Position numbers and translations under genes: made by a program. From assembly GCF_009765445.1 (NCBI RefSeq), contig NZ_WHOY01000031.1, positions 2,256,971 through 2,320,970 on the forward strand: DNA of 64,000 bases, read 5' to 3'. The stretch comes from Pantoea sp. BAV 3049 (lineage in GTDB: Bacteria; Pseudomonadota; Gammaproteobacteria; Enterobacterales; Enterobacteriaceae). This document shows positions 39,592 to 47,817 of this stretch, in pieces (position 1 is the first letter of the stretch; every line of letters starts with the position of its first letter). The notes beneath the pieces were generated by a model. The model was given only the letters and a program-made list of their open reading frames with translations. It had not been told where the DNA came from and made no database searches.

Positions 39592-39915
39592 CTAATGCAG
39601 CACCGGCGCGTCTTTCAGACGCCCGCAGAGTTCATCCATCACCACCTGTCCCAGAAAGCTCAGGCACGGGGCCGACTTCAGCGGCCCGGCGGCAAGCAGG
39701 TCGTCGAGCAGCGCGTAGGCAATTTCCAGACCGCGCTGGCGTCCGTGCTGGCGCAGGTAGAAGCCCTCCAGCTCGGTTTCAATGGCGTGCTCAAGACGCG
39801 CCAGCGTCAGGCCGGGATAGCGCTTTTGTTCGCGGCATACGGTCAGCCAGGCGCAGGCCACCGCGCGGCGTGAAAGCGCGGAACGCAGTTCGGGTGAAAG
39901 GGTACGAGTGCTCAT
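39592..39915 (-). CDS. DUF5375 family P4-satellite protein
   Basis: 107 residues, conserved between alpha and the regulatory genes of P4-like elements. Marks are [25 protein letters not shown] and [10 protein letters not shown]. Function unknown. It overlaps the upstream gene by ATGA and ends 14 bases before alpha, so it is part of the alpha operon. Confidence 0.8.
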   Translation of the reverse strand: MSTRTLSPELRSALSRRAVACAWLTVCREQKRYPGLTLARLEHAIETELEGFYLRQHGRQRGLEIAYALLDDLLAAGPLKSAPCLSFLGQVVMDELCGRLKDAPVLH

Positions 39916-40136
39916 GGCTCAACCTCCCCGTTCATCCAGCCGTTCTGACAGCGGTTCACCACTCCGTCCAGCTGCTCGGTGATGAGGAAAATCAGCGAGT
40001 TCAGCTGCGCCTGCTGTGTGGCCGGTGGCTGCTCGTGGCACTCCTGAAGAAGAGTCATGTCACTGATAAAGCGTCCGGCGTTACGCAGGTGTTCAAGGCG
40101 TAACAGGTCGGCGTGAGAAATGGTGGCGTGAGTCAT
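39912..40136 (-). CDS. Small P4-satellite protein
   Basis: 74 residues, helical, no membrane span ([20 protein letters not shown]... [10 protein letters not shown]). It matches the position and look of the small conserved gene before the DUF5375 gene in P4-like elements. Function unknown. Overlaps both neighbours by four bases, showing operon structure. Confidence 0.7.
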   Translation of the reverse strand: MTHATISHADLLRLEHLRNAGRFISDMTLLQECHEQPPATQQAQLNSLIFLITEQLDGVVNRCQNGWMNGEVEP

Positions 40137-40327
40137 GCGCGTACCTCCCGGACCGGCAGGCGGGCAGCAAGGGACAGCACGTAATCGCGGGCCAGCGGCA
40201 GGCGGGCAGCGCGCTCGTCAGCGGCAACGGTGCGGAGCATGTGGATACGCTGCTGGTGTTCACTACGGCGCACGGCAGCAAAGACGAAAACAAACTGAGG
40301 GTATGGGGAATTAAGGACCGCAGCCAT
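40133..40327 (-). CDS. Icd-like host cell division inhibitor family protein
   Basis: 64 residues from an ATG with AAGGAG nine bases upstream. The [17 protein letters not shown] and [10 protein letters not shown] segments are the conserved part of the Icd-like family encoded just before the P4 alpha operon. The frame stays open upstream to 40741, where it resembles the Ash-family leader of such elements ([20 protein letters not shown]), so a longer product is possible. Action on the host is inferred from family name only. Confidence 0.65.
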   Translation of the reverse strand: MAAVLNSPYPQFVFVFAAVRRSEHQQRIHMLRTVAADERAARLPLARDYVLSLAARLPVREVRA

Positions 40328-40700
40328 AAGGGCAAACTCCTTTGTTAGCTTTTTACAGCTACCACCAGAGTTCCTACGCTCAAGGGTGGCAGCCCGGACG
40401 GGGGTAGGAATACCGGCAACAAAGGAAACCGGCCAGCCCGAAGGCTGCCCCGCCCGGGCCACCATTACGCAGACGGCACAGCGGAAACAGAACCGCTGCC
40501 CGAAAAATGGGTGCACATGGGCACAGACACAAAAAAAGACGCATGGCGCGTCTGGTGTCGCCTTTGTTTCGCTCGGGTTCCTACGCCCGGCTGCCGATTT
40601 TGCGACAGCAGAAAGACTGTACCAGGGAATGGCCCCGGCGCGCAAGCCGGGGAACACAGGAAAATGCAGCATGGCGGAAAATCTCAACAGTTGGTGAAGA
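40328..40700 (-). other. Leader/immunity-like region upstream of the Icd-like gene
   Basis: About 370 bases. In P4 the equivalent leader carries the cI antisense RNA and its target sequences, which end transcription early. Here short complementary runs are visible (for example CCTAC near 40372-40376 against GTAGG at 40406-40410, and GGCAGCC at 40387 against GGCTGCC at 40442). I suspect an RNA-based immunity region but cannot define the RNA. Confidence 0.35.
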
Positions 40701-40967
40701 TCATGCCGCCCGTTCCTGACTGCGTGCAGCGATGCGTGCATTCATCCAAGCGCTGACTTCGCTGGCAAGCCACGCGACGTTCTTGCCGCCAAGCGACACC
40801 TGCGCCGGAAAAGCGCTGCGGCTGATAAGATCGTAAATGGTTGAGCGGGACAGGCCGCAGACGTGGATCACCTCCGGAAGGCGCATAAAGCGTTCCTGGA
40901 CCGGGAATGATACCGGCATGGCAGGGGCCGCCGGGGCGGATGAATGAGCGTTTAAAGTCGTGTGCAT
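40701..40967 (-). CDS. AlpA-family regulator (P4 Vis-like)
   Basis: 88 residues with the AlpA/Vis helix-turn-helix: [24 protein letters not shown] followed by [23 protein letters not shown]. In P4-like elements and CP4-57 such proteins regulate integrase/excision and late promoters. It is the first gene of the leftward regulatory block, facing a noncoding region with paired repeats and origin iterons. Confidence 0.88.
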   Translation of the reverse strand: MHTTLNAHSSAPAAPAMPVSFPVQERFMRLPEVIHVCGLSRSTIYDLISRSAFPAQVSLGGKNVAWLASEVSAWMNARIAARSQERAA

Positions 40968-41117
40968 GAGCTACCTCTTATGTATCCGTTAAGCGCCGCA
41001 CAGGCGTGTACGGCATCGGGTAGCTCTTTATTTTGCGAATATTTTTGCCGGTGACAACAACAGAAATCTGTCTGACCGGTCGCACAAAAACCACATAAAG
41101 CATGGGTGTACCAGAAC

Positions 41118-41137
41118 AGTACTAAATAGTACTAAAG
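41118..41137. repeat. Tandem 10-bp repeats upstream of the AlpA-type gene
   Basis: AGTACTAAAT directly followed by AGTACTAAAG, 150 bases upstream of the regulator start. Each contains the palindrome AGTACT. It is a plausible operator for AlpA or another satellite regulator. Confidence 0.4.
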
Positions 41138-41243
41138 AGGGATAGTAAGGTTTTATCCAATAACTTTAAGTTTGCTCCAGTCGGATTTTAAAAACTACTC
41201 ATTCTAAAGGGCGAATAAAACCGGAATTCCAGCGATGAACAAT

Positions 41244-41338
41244 GGTGAACAGAGGGTGAAGGATTACTTTTTCACTCTTCACCTCTTAATTTACTGTATT
41301 TACTATCTTTTTCTCTCTGGTGAAGAATGGTGAAGGAT
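41244..41338. other. P4-type replication origin (iterons)
   Basis: Five GGTGAA-type decamers: GGTGAACAGA (41244) and GGTGAAGGAT (41255) direct, AGGTGAAGAG inverted (41275-41284), and GGTGAAGAAT (41319) with GGTGAAGGAT (41329) in tandem, flanking an A/T-rich stretch. P4 alpha binds GGTGAACAG-type iterons. The cluster lies in the regulatory gap, as expected for ori1. Confidence 0.7.
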
Positions 41339-41408
41339 TTATATAAAACTGAAATCTGATAACAGGCTTTAGTGAGACCTTTTTCTGGCTCGCCAGAAGT
41401 AATGCTTT

Positions 41409-41467
41409 TGTCTGGTCCGTCATACAACGCCCTCCGGTAGAAGCCGCTGTGCCAGACCCGGCACAAT
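41409..41467 (+). promoter_or_regulatory. Ogr/Delta-dependent late promoter
   Basis: TGT-N12-ACA at 41409-41426 matches the P2 Ogr/P4 Delta activator site, normally centred about 55 bases before the start of transcription. The expected -10 position holds CACAAT (41462-41467), 33 bases before the ogr ATG. This predicts activation by the Ogr of a helper phage or of the satellite itself. Confidence 0.65.
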
Positions 41468-41499
41468 TGACTTACTGAAACCAGCCGACAGGAAACGAG

Positions 41500-41775
41500 A
41501 TGGCACTTAAATGTCCCGAATGTGGTCAGGTAGCCCATACCCGCACCAGCGCTTATGAAGCGCCCTCCGTAAAGCGTACCTGGTACCAGTGCCAGAACCT
41601 CGACTGCTCCTGCACCTTCACCGCGCTGGAGAGCGTCGAGAAAATCATCATGAAGCCGCACAAGCCCGCAGCGGCAGAGCCGGAGCCGCAGAATGACGTA
41701 CCGGTTCGCCAGCCGCAGACGCTGGGCCGCTATGGTTCAGCAAGCGCCCGCAAAGACCGTCACGCACAGCCCTGA
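41500..41775 (+). CDS. Ogr/Delta-type zinc-finger late activator
   Basis: 91 residues. The zinc motif CPEC (4-7) and C-x4-C (QNLDCSC) with conserved ARTRTS-like HTRTSAY matches the Ogr family, which activates late promoters of P2-like phages and P4. It has one zinc module, like P2 Ogr and unlike the doubled P4 Delta. RBS aggaaacgag. First gene after the Ogr-type promoter and followed by the Sid-like gene. Confidence 0.88.
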   Translation: MALKCPECGQVAHTRTSAYEAPSVKRTWYQCQNLDCSCTFTALESVEKIIMKPHKPAAAEPEPQNDVPVRQPQTLGRYGSASARKDRHAQP

Positions 41776-41792
41776 CAGAGAGGAAAAACAGC

Positions 41793-42605
41793 ATGACACA
41801 GCAGAACATGACAGAAGAAGAGATGAAGACAATCGCTGAACTCGTTGGCTCGCTCGTAGCAAAAAGCCAGAAACCGCTGCAGGATGCGGGGTGGCTCATG
41901 AAGCTGCCCGAGGCCGACGTTATCAGCCATACAACCAGGCTGGTGAAGGATCTTCCCGCAGGCTGGCAACCCCGCGTACAGGACCTCCAGTGCAAAATGC
42001 TGGCCTGGCTGGAGGCAAAGCAGGCAGAAGCCGCCGCTGAGGACAGCATCAGCGCACTGCGCCAGCGTAAGGCCGAAACGGAGCAGACCAGCCAGGACAA
42101 CCGGGCGCGCTTTCGTGAACTGCTTGAGCAGAACGGCGGCACCGTCACGCCGGAAATGAAGGCGCTGCGCGCAGAATATCTGGAGCAGCAGGAAACGGCA
42201 TCTGACCTTGCCGGACTGATTGCCGAAAGGGAAAAACAGCTGCCCGCGCTGGCCGACGCCACCGGACGCAAGGCAAATGCCTACGTGTTCTGCCACGAGG
42301 GAATCATGGACGAGCGTATCGACACGCTTATTGATGAATTTTTTATCGTCCATGGTGTTGAACTTGGCAGTCTGCTCAGGATGAAGTACAGCCAGTTTGA
42401 GCGGAATGGCTCAGTCTATGCGCCGGGCGTTATCGAGGGTGCAAACGACGCGGACACGCTGTATCGAAAATTTGCAGTGAACCTTATTGAAGAGTGGACG
42501 CATAAAAAACTGCCGTTGATGTTCCGGGATGACGTCATCAGCCTGTCTGGCGCTTACCCCTTCAGGGGAGCAAGAACCGACCGGCGCAAGCGCAAAATTT
42601 TCTGA
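41793..42605 (+). CDS. Sid-like capsid size determination protein (P4 glycoprotein 3 type)
   Basis: 270 residues, mostly helical. The central part (about 85-185: RKAETEQTSQDNRARF..., GGTVTPEMKALRAEYLEQQ, IAEREKQLPALADATGRKANAYVF) follows the pattern of P4 Sid, the external scaffold that makes helper phage build small capsids. The position after ogr under a late promoter agrees. Similarity is moderate, so the call could be only at the family level. No psu follows. Confidence 0.55.
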   Translation: MTQQNMTEEEMKTIAELVGSLVAKSQKPLQDAGWLMKLPEADVISHTTRLVKDLPAGWQPRVQDLQCKMLAWLEAKQAEAAAEDSISALRQRKAETEQTSQDNRARFRELLEQNGGTVTPEMKALRAEYLEQQETASDLAGLIAEREKQLPALADATGRKANAYVFCHEGIMDERIDTLIDEFFIVHGVELGSLLRMKYSQFERNGSVYAPGVIEGANDADTLYRKFAVNLIEEWTHKKLPLMFRDDVISLSGAYPFRGARTDRRKRKIF

Positions 42606-42629
42606 GTCTCTGTTTAAATTCCCGCAGAT

Positions 42630-42656
42630 GCCCGGCAATGTGCCGGGCTTTTTTTT
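42630..42656 (+). terminator. Terminator of the satellite late operon
   Basis: Perfect stem GCCCGGCA / TGCCGGGC with an ATG loop and eight T, 25 bases past the Sid-like gene. Confidence 0.9.
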
Positions 42657-42803
42657 GCCTGCTCACACCAGCGTGAGCGTGCATGTCTATGCTGCATGAA
42701 AACGCATGAGTCCCAGGCACCCTAAAGCGGTAGCAAAGGCCAGCAGCGGCCCGGCCCGGAGCCACTCATGCAGGTGCATGAAAATCGCTGCATGAAGTGC
42801 GCA

Positions 42804-42836
42804 GGCGTGGCGGGGCTACGAGCGCGCGCTGAGATA
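42804..42836 (+). other. cos-like packaging site
   Basis: GGCGTGGCGGGGCTACGAG is close to the 19-base P2/P4 cohesive end (GGCGAGGCGGGGAAAGCAC), and the following GCGCGCTGA sits at the same distance as in P2. Several TGCATG repeats precede it (42692-42793). It lies between the late operon and the cargo gene beside int, the position of cos on the P4 map. Confidence 0.6.
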
Positions 42837-42906
42837 CTTTATGTATGAGAGTTGATGCTGATTATCAATGCTGCTAATTTGAGATTTTTCTTATCATGGA
42901 GTAGAT

Positions 42907-44469
42907 ATGGCTAAAAGCGATGATTCTCATCTTGCATTGGAGCAAGTAGATAAACTTTTAATTTTATGTGATGAAGCAATGCGTGCTACGCCAGAAAACG
43001 TCAAACGTTTTATTGAGCCAGCACCGGGGGTTTTAGCGCAGTCTAAAGCAAAGCAGCACAGTTTGATTTTTGGCCGAAGAGGATCAGGTAAATCATCTCT
43101 TCTACGTAAGGTGGTTGCTGACCTCACCATTGATAGAAGGCCAATCTCATTTGTTGATATGGAGACTTTTAAAGGACATTCTTACCCAGATGTTCTTATT
43201 AGCGTTCTAATTAAGAGCCTTCATGAATTTCAACGTTGGCTTGAAACAGCAGCTTTAACGCCAGCTACCAAAACTTCCTTTTGGAATAAGATTTTTGGAA
43301 GGGCGCCAGAGAGAAAGCCATTTAATAGAGTCCAAACACACGAACTAATTGAAGAGTTGAAATCAATTATACATGGTCTGGAGGAGAAGCTTTCACAACC
43401 TGAAAACATAGATGTTCAAGTAAAAGAAACTATAACTAACTCCCAAGAGGTTGCTGCTAATTTGGGAGTTAAGACTTCAGGGGTTGAGGCTGGAGTGTCA
43501 GGTAAAAGAAGCGGAGCAGTCTCTAAAGAGGTAAGTGAGGGCTATAAATCTGCTAAGACAGAGTATCTGCATCAGAATATTTTAAAGTTCCAAAGGTTCT
43601 TCAGTAATTTATCCAACCTGTCGGAAGGTCCGGCATATTTAATTTTGGATGATTTATACCATATACGAAGAAGCGATCAGGCTAAGGTTATCGACTATTT
43701 TCACAGAATAGCTAAAGGCAATGGTTTATGGTTGAAGGTTGGGACCATAAAGCATCGTAGTGAGTGGTATATTCATACTGACCCTCCTACTGGTGTAAAA
43801 TTAGGTGATGACGCAAAAGAGATAAACATTGATATATCTCTTGAAAAGTTTACCTCTCTAAAAGAATTTATGAAAAAAATTCTTTCTAATTTAATGGATG
43901 AAACTCCGCCTATTACAGTTAACAGTATTTTAAATCCTACAGCTATAGATAGGCTAATAATTGCTTCTGGCGGCGTGACTAGGGATTTTATAGGGATTTT
44001 TACAAAAGCCATTAATCAAGCAAGAAATCGTGGAACTGATCATCATCGAGGGCCGAGAATTGGTGCTGAGGATGTCAATTTAGCTACAGGTGAGTATGGG
44101 GAAATCAAAAGAGAAGAATTCAAACTTGATGCGGATGAAGATAGGAAGATTTTAGAAGATGCTTTCGCCCATTTAGTGTCATTTTGTTTAAATGATGCTA
44201 AATGTAATATATTCTTAATTAATCAAAGATTAGCGGGGCCTGTCAGAGATGCAATAGATCAGTTAATCGATTTAAGATTAATTCATTTAGTGCAATCACG
44301 AGTTACTCTGAAAAAAGGTGCAGAAGGCTTAGTTTTTCAGGCTTTTATGTTGGATACGAGTGAATACACCGCCTCCCGAAAAGTTCACGGTTTGGAATTA
44401 ATCGATCTTAACTCTAAGAGTTTTGGTGAGGAAATCAGAAAGAAAAAACTTCTATATGAAGGAAGATAG
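42907..44469 (+). CDS. P-loop ATPase cargo gene, candidate defence protein
   Basis: 520 residues. Walker A GRRGSGKSS (56-64) and Walker B AYLILDDLY (243-251) are clear, with a sensor-like ASGGVTRDFIGIF later. It looks like an Orc1/Cdc6 or KAP/STAND-type AAA ATPase. A Gly/Ser/Lys/Val-rich insert (about 165-215) is unusual, and the C-terminal third is wHTH-like in spacing. No named family recognised. The gene is much A/T-richer than the satellite core and sits in the P4 cargo hotspot between cos and int, where defence genes are common. Confidence 0.7.
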   Translation: MAKSDDSHLALEQVDKLLILCDEAMRATPENVKRFIEPAPGVLAQSKAKQHSLIFGRRGSGKSSLLRKVVADLTIDRRPISFVDMETFKGHSYPDVLISVLIKSLHEFQRWLETAALTPATKTSFWNKIFGRAPERKPFNRVQTHELIEELKSIIHGLEEKLSQPENIDVQVKETITNSQEVAANLGVKTSGVEAGVSGKRSGAVSKEVSEGYKSAKTEYLHQNILKFQRFFSNLSNLSEGPAYLILDDLYHIRRSDQAKVIDYFHRIAKGNGLWLKVGTIKHRSEWYIHTDPPTGVKLGDDAKEINIDISLEKFTSLKEFMKKILSNLMDETPPITVNSILNPTAIDRLIIASGGVTRDFIGIFTKAINQARNRGTDHHRGPRIGAEDVNLATGEYGEIKREEFKLDADEDRKILEDAFAHLVSFCLNDAKCNIFLINQRLAGPVRDAIDQLIDLRLIHLVQSRVTLKKGAEGLVFQAFMLDTSEYTASRKVHGLELIDLNSKSFGEEIRKKKLLYEGR

Positions 44470-44476
44470 AAAAGTA

Positions 44477-44496
44477 GGCGCCTATAATTAGGCGCC
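44477..44496 (+). terminator. Hairpin after the ATPase gene
   Basis: Perfect inverted repeat GGCGCCTA / TAGGCGCC with a TAAT loop, 8 bases past the stop. There is no strong T run, so termination is likely but not sure. Confidence 0.45.
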
Positions 44497-44943
44497 ATAT
44501 TAACTTCTCATTTCTATTTGACGGATAGGGAGAGAATGCGAAGAGCTAATATTTTAGGTGATTATTCATCACATTAAAGCATTTTTATATTAATGTGCGT
44601 CCATTGCAAAAAAACGTAACTACTCTTCTCAATATATCTAAATTCACTTGCTTTATTGGGTGCAAATCCATGATCTTAAATGGCGCGCAGTAAAGGGCTA
44701 TTATATCGTCGAGACTTATTTTATTGATATTAATAATCTAATCCTTGTTGCCACTTCTAACAGCGGGATAACATAAACTCCATCCCTTGCCATTCGGTGA
44801 ATACATAAAAAAGTTGCGGAAATTACCTAACCCTTTTTTTGATCACCTAATCAATGTTGTTCACGCATTCCTGATTTAACTCAGCCGTGAATGAGGGATG
44901 AGCGTTCTGGTGAAATAATTGATTCAACATAAGCAGGGGCTAA
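44497..44943. other. AT-rich gap between ATPase and integrase genes
   Basis: About 450 bases between two convergent genes. No gene, repeat or RNA is supported. Confidence 0.4.
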
Positions 44944-46137
44944 TTATTCACAGTTTGAAACTCTCTCTCCCCACCATTCCATGAGCTCTTTCCTTTGAAC
45001 GAGATAAGTTGAGCGGTTATATGCTCTGCGAACTTCATTTTTATCACTATGAGCTAAGGCTGCCTCAATGACATCTGGATTGAATCCAGCTTCATTTAAG
45101 GCTGTGCTGGCAATCGACCGTAGCCCATGTGCAACGAGTTTTCCGCCGTATCCGATTCGTTTTAAAGCGGCATTAGCGGTCTGGCTATTCATAGATTGTT
45201 TTGGATCATTTCTACTTGGGAAAACGTGTTCGCGATGTGCACTTATAGAATTCATCAGTTCAAGAATCCCCAAAGCTTGAGGCGATAAAGGAATGATGTG
45301 CTCTCTTTTTGCCTTCATTCGTTCTGCTGGAATCGTCCAAAGCCTTTCATTGAGGTTTATCTCTGACCATTTTGTACCCGAAGCCTCCGCAGGGCGCACT
45401 AAAGTTAGGAGTTGCCATTCTATTAAACAACGAGTTGTTAGAGACAAGTTCGACATAGTTAAAGATCGCATTAAATTAGGCAGTTCTTCTGGTCGCAACG
45501 TAGGCATGTTCTGCTTTTTTGGTTTTTCAAAAGCCATCCCAACACCTGATGCTGGGTTTGCATCAATCAAACCGGTGTTGACCGCGTAAATCATTATCTC
45601 GTTTATACGTTGAACCAATCTGCGAACCGTCTCTAATGCTCCACGAGCTTTAATTGGCTCAAGTGCCTCAACTAAAGCCCTGGCTTTGATTTGTTGAACA
45701 GGAATTCCACCAACGGCAGGGAACACGTCTTTCTCTAATGAGCGCCAAATGTCTTTCGCGTAATCAGGTGTGACGCTTTTGCTTTTAAGCTGAAACCAAT
45801 TAGCAGCCACAGTTGAGAAAACGCTATCCAGAGCAATCTGTTTCTGCTCCTCTGCAACCACTGCCTGTACTTGCGGATCGATCCCATTAGCTAAGAGAGC
45901 AAGATAATCCGCCCTCAAGCTGCGTGCATTGGCGAGCGTAAGGGCGGGAAAGGCACCTAATCCGATCATTGTCCGTTGCTTCGTGGCGGGGCGTTGATAG
46001 CGGAAGCGCCAAAGCTTCTTGCCGCTGGTTTTGATGACCAAGAAAAGCCCGTCACCATCATGCAAAGTCAAATCTTTGTCATCTGCTTTAGCGCGTAGAA
46101 CTTCTGTATTGGTTAATGGGCGTGTAGTCCTTGCCAT
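44944..46137 (-). CDS. int: P4/CP4-57-type tyrosine integrase, intact
   Basis: 397 residues. N-terminal arm-binding domain (MARTTRPLTNTEVLRAK, DGDGLFLVIKTSGKKLWRFRY), core-binding SAM-like domain, and catalytic domain with R in LVRPAEA, H-x-x-R in AHGLRSIAS and the nucleophile Tyr in the AYNRSTYL region. It directs integration at the 3' end of ssrA, which lies about 200 bases away. It is related to the pseudogene at 33385-34464 but has different upstream arm repeats. Confidence 0.93.
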   Translation of the reverse strand: MARTTRPLTNTEVLRAKADDKDLTLHDGDGLFLVIKTSGKKLWRFRYQRPATKQRTMIGLGAFPALTLANARSLRADYLALLANGIDPQVQAVVAEEQKQIALDSVFSTVAANWFQLKSKSVTPDYAKDIWRSLEKDVFPAVGGIPVQQIKARALVEALEPIKARGALETVRRLVQRINEIMIYAVNTGLIDANPASGVGMAFEKPKKQNMPTLRPEELPNLMRSLTMSNLSLTTRCLIEWQLLTLVRPAEASGTKWSEINLNERLWTIPAERMKAKREHIIPLSPQALGILELMNSISAHREHVFPSRNDPKQSMNSQTANAALKRIGYGGKLVAHGLRSIASTALNEAGFNPDVIEAALAHSDKNEVRRAYNRSTYLVQRKELMEWWGERVSNCE

Positions 46138-46155
46138 GTCTACATTTCCTGCATG

Positions 46156-46210
46156 AATTGGTATACGGAATTGGCATACATTCTATCGTATACCAATTCG
46201 TATACCAATT
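46156..46210. repeat. Integrase arm-type repeats, ssrA side
   Basis: AATTGGTATACG (46156) and AATTGGCATAC (46169) face two CGTATACCAATT copies (46187, 46199) spaced 12 bases. The last pair recurs at the far end of the satellite (34707, 34719). Likely arm sites that may also overlap the int promoter. Confidence 0.6.
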
Positions 46211-46250
46211 ATCACTGGATTCAGGCGGATCGTCTCGGAAGATTACAGAC

Positions 46251-46304
46251 ACAAAAAAGCCCGCAGGGCTTGTGCCGTGCGGGCTCTTAGGACTTCTGCG
46301 GATG
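46251..46304 (-). terminator. ssrA-side attachment repeat A / ssrA terminator
   Basis: Minus-strand hairpin AGCCCGCA...TGCGGGCT with six T, preceded by CCGCAGAAGTCCTAAG. The same block recurs at 34.6 kb and, diverged, at 29.6 kb. With the ssrA end at 46335-46349 it forms the right attachment site. Each element seems to have brought a copy that restores a terminator for ssrA. Confidence 0.8.
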
Positions 46305-46330
46305 GCACTGGAACCATCTTTGAAGAATTT

Positions 46331-46694
46331 TGGTGGAGCTGGCGGGAGTTGAACCCGCGTCCGAAATTACTACACCGTCGGCACTACATGCTTAGTCCAG
46401 TCTTTACATTCGCCGGTTAGCTGCGAACGGACACGCCACTAACAAACTAGCCTGATTAGGTTTAATGCTTCAGCCCCAGGCAGGACATCCACACGATCTC
46501 TTTTGGGTTTGACCTCTCTTGATCCCCGTCCTAAGAGCGGAGGCTAGGGAGAGAGGGCTCTGAGCAGGTTATTAAGCTGCTAAAGCGTAGTTTTCGTCGT
46601 TTGCAACTATTTTTTTGCGGCTTTTAACGAGGCAAACCGCCCCTCGGCATGCTCCTAGGGCTTCGCAAATCCCGTCGAATCCAGAATCAGCCCC
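46331..46694 (-). ncRNA. ssrA: Transfer-messenger RNA (tmRNA)
   Basis: 364 nt. The 5' end GGGGCTGATTCTGGATTCGACG pairs with the 3' end ...CGCCAGCTCCACCA to make the alanyl acceptor stem, and GGTTCAACTC forms the T arm. The tag frame (46604-46569) reads ANDENYALAA then TAATAA, the standard proteobacterial degradation tag. It rescues stalled ribosomes with SmpB. Its 3' end is the attachment site of the island. Confidence 0.97.
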
Positions 46695-46741
46695 AAGTAC
46701 TGTGAAGCAGTATATCAGAAAACGTCGTCTGCGCCAATGGC

Positions 46742-47224
46742 TTAGCGGTTAGCGTGTTTCATGATACGTGCTTTGTCGGTCTTCCACTCGCGATCTTTAA
46801 TGTCATCACGCTTGTCGTGCTCTTTCTTACCTTTTGCCACGCCGATTTTCAGCTTGGCCCAGGCATTTTTCCAGTACAGCGACAGCGCCACGACAGTGTA
46901 ACCATCACGGTTTGCTTTACTGAACAGATTTGCAAGCTCACGCTCTTTCAGCAGAAGCTTACGGGTACGGGTTGGATCGCAGACCACATGCGATGATGCG
47001 CCAATCAGCGCCTGGAAAGTGGCGCCGAACAGAAAGGCTTCACCGTCACGCAGCATGATGTAGCTCTCACTGATATTGGCCTTACCGGCACGGAGAGATT
47101 TGACTTCCCATCCCTGTAGCGAAAGCCCCGCTTCGAACTCTTCTTCAATGAAGTATTCATGACGGGCCCGCTTGTTCATGGCAATGGTGGCGGAACCGGG
47201 TTTATGTGCTTTTTTCTTTGTCAT
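46742..47224 (-). CDS. smpB: SsrA-binding protein SmpB
   Basis: 160-residue tmRNA partner required for trans-translation. The OB-fold core ([32 protein letters not shown]) and the basic tail ([26 protein letters not shown]) are typical. The ATG at 47224 gives [15 protein letters not shown] as in E. coli. It reads toward ssrA. Confidence 0.96.
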   Translation of the reverse strand: MTKKKAHKPGSATIAMNKRARHEYFIEEEFEAGLSLQGWEVKSLRAGKANISESYIMLRDGEAFLFGATFQALIGASSHVVCDPTRTRKLLLKERELANLFSKANRDGYTVVALSLYWKNAWAKLKIGVAKGKKEHDKRDDIKDREWKTDKARIMKHANR

Positions 47225-47382
47225 AGTGCAACTTAGTGTACATGAAGCGGTGATTGATGGCATCCCCTGTAACAACAGCGGCAGGGAAAAGCGCTATTTT
47301 AGCAGAACGCTGACGGCTGAGAATTTTTGTTTGATCGCCGGCGATGGTATTATTGGCAGGTTTAAGATTAACAGGAAACGCT

Positions 47383-47817
47383 ATGTCTCAGATTAGTCGT
47401 TCCGCGCTGGTGCCCTACAGTGCAGAGCAAATGTTCCGGTTGGTAAACGATGTGGATGCCTATCCGGAATTTCTTCCAGGGTGTACCGGCAGCCGGGTAC
47501 TTGATGCCAGTGAACAGCAGATGACGGCGTCGGTGGACGTTTCCAAAGCCGGTATCAGCAAAACTTTTGTCACACGAAACACGTTGACTGACAATCAGAG
47601 CATTCACATGCAGCTGGTTGATGGCCCATTTCGCAAACTGACCGGTGGCTGGGAGTTCACCGCGCTCAGTGAAGATGCCTGCAAGGTTGAGCTGAACCTC
47701 GAGTTTGAATTTACCAATATGCTGGTGGAAATGGCCTTCGGACGAATATTCAAAGAACTGGCCAGCAGCATGGTGCAGGCTTTCACCCGCCGCGCCAAAG
47801 AGGTTTACAGTGCCTGA
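47383..47817 (+). CDS. ratA: RatA, START-domain protein of the ratAB pair
   Basis: 144 residues from the ATG at 47383 (RBS AGGAAA); a GTG/ATG further upstream would add 13. START/coenzyme-Q-binding fold (COQ10 type) with [32 protein letters not shown]. coli RatA was described as binding 50S subunits and blocking 70S formation; the family also suggests a quinone-related role. Ends inside ratB. Confidence 0.92.
   Translation: MSQISRSALVPYSAEQMFRLVNDVDAYPEFLPGCTGSRVLDASEQQMTASVDVSKAGISKTFVTRNTLTDNQSIHMQLVDGPFRKLTGGWEFTALSEDACKVELNLEFEFTNMLVEMAFGRIFKELASSMVQAFTRRAKEVYSA

Larger units (their letters stand above)
34635..46345. mobile_element. P4-like phage satellite integrated at ssrA
   Basis: About 11.7 kb between attachment repeats B and A. 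Order from ssrA: integrase, ATPase cargo gene, cos-like site, Sid-like gene, Ogr gene and its promoter, origin iterons, AlpA regulator, Icd-like gene, two small genes, alpha primase-helicase, second iteron cluster, DUF2971 and nuclease-like cargo genes. This follows the P4 plan. An internal deletion in alpha and the absence of psu suggest a defective satellite. Confidence 0.85.

Noticed and set aside
40328..40741. N-terminal extension of the Icd-like frame
   Set aside because: A good RBS and ATG lie at 40327; the extension resembles Ash leaders but overlaps the AlpA gene end, so it is noted only as an alternative.
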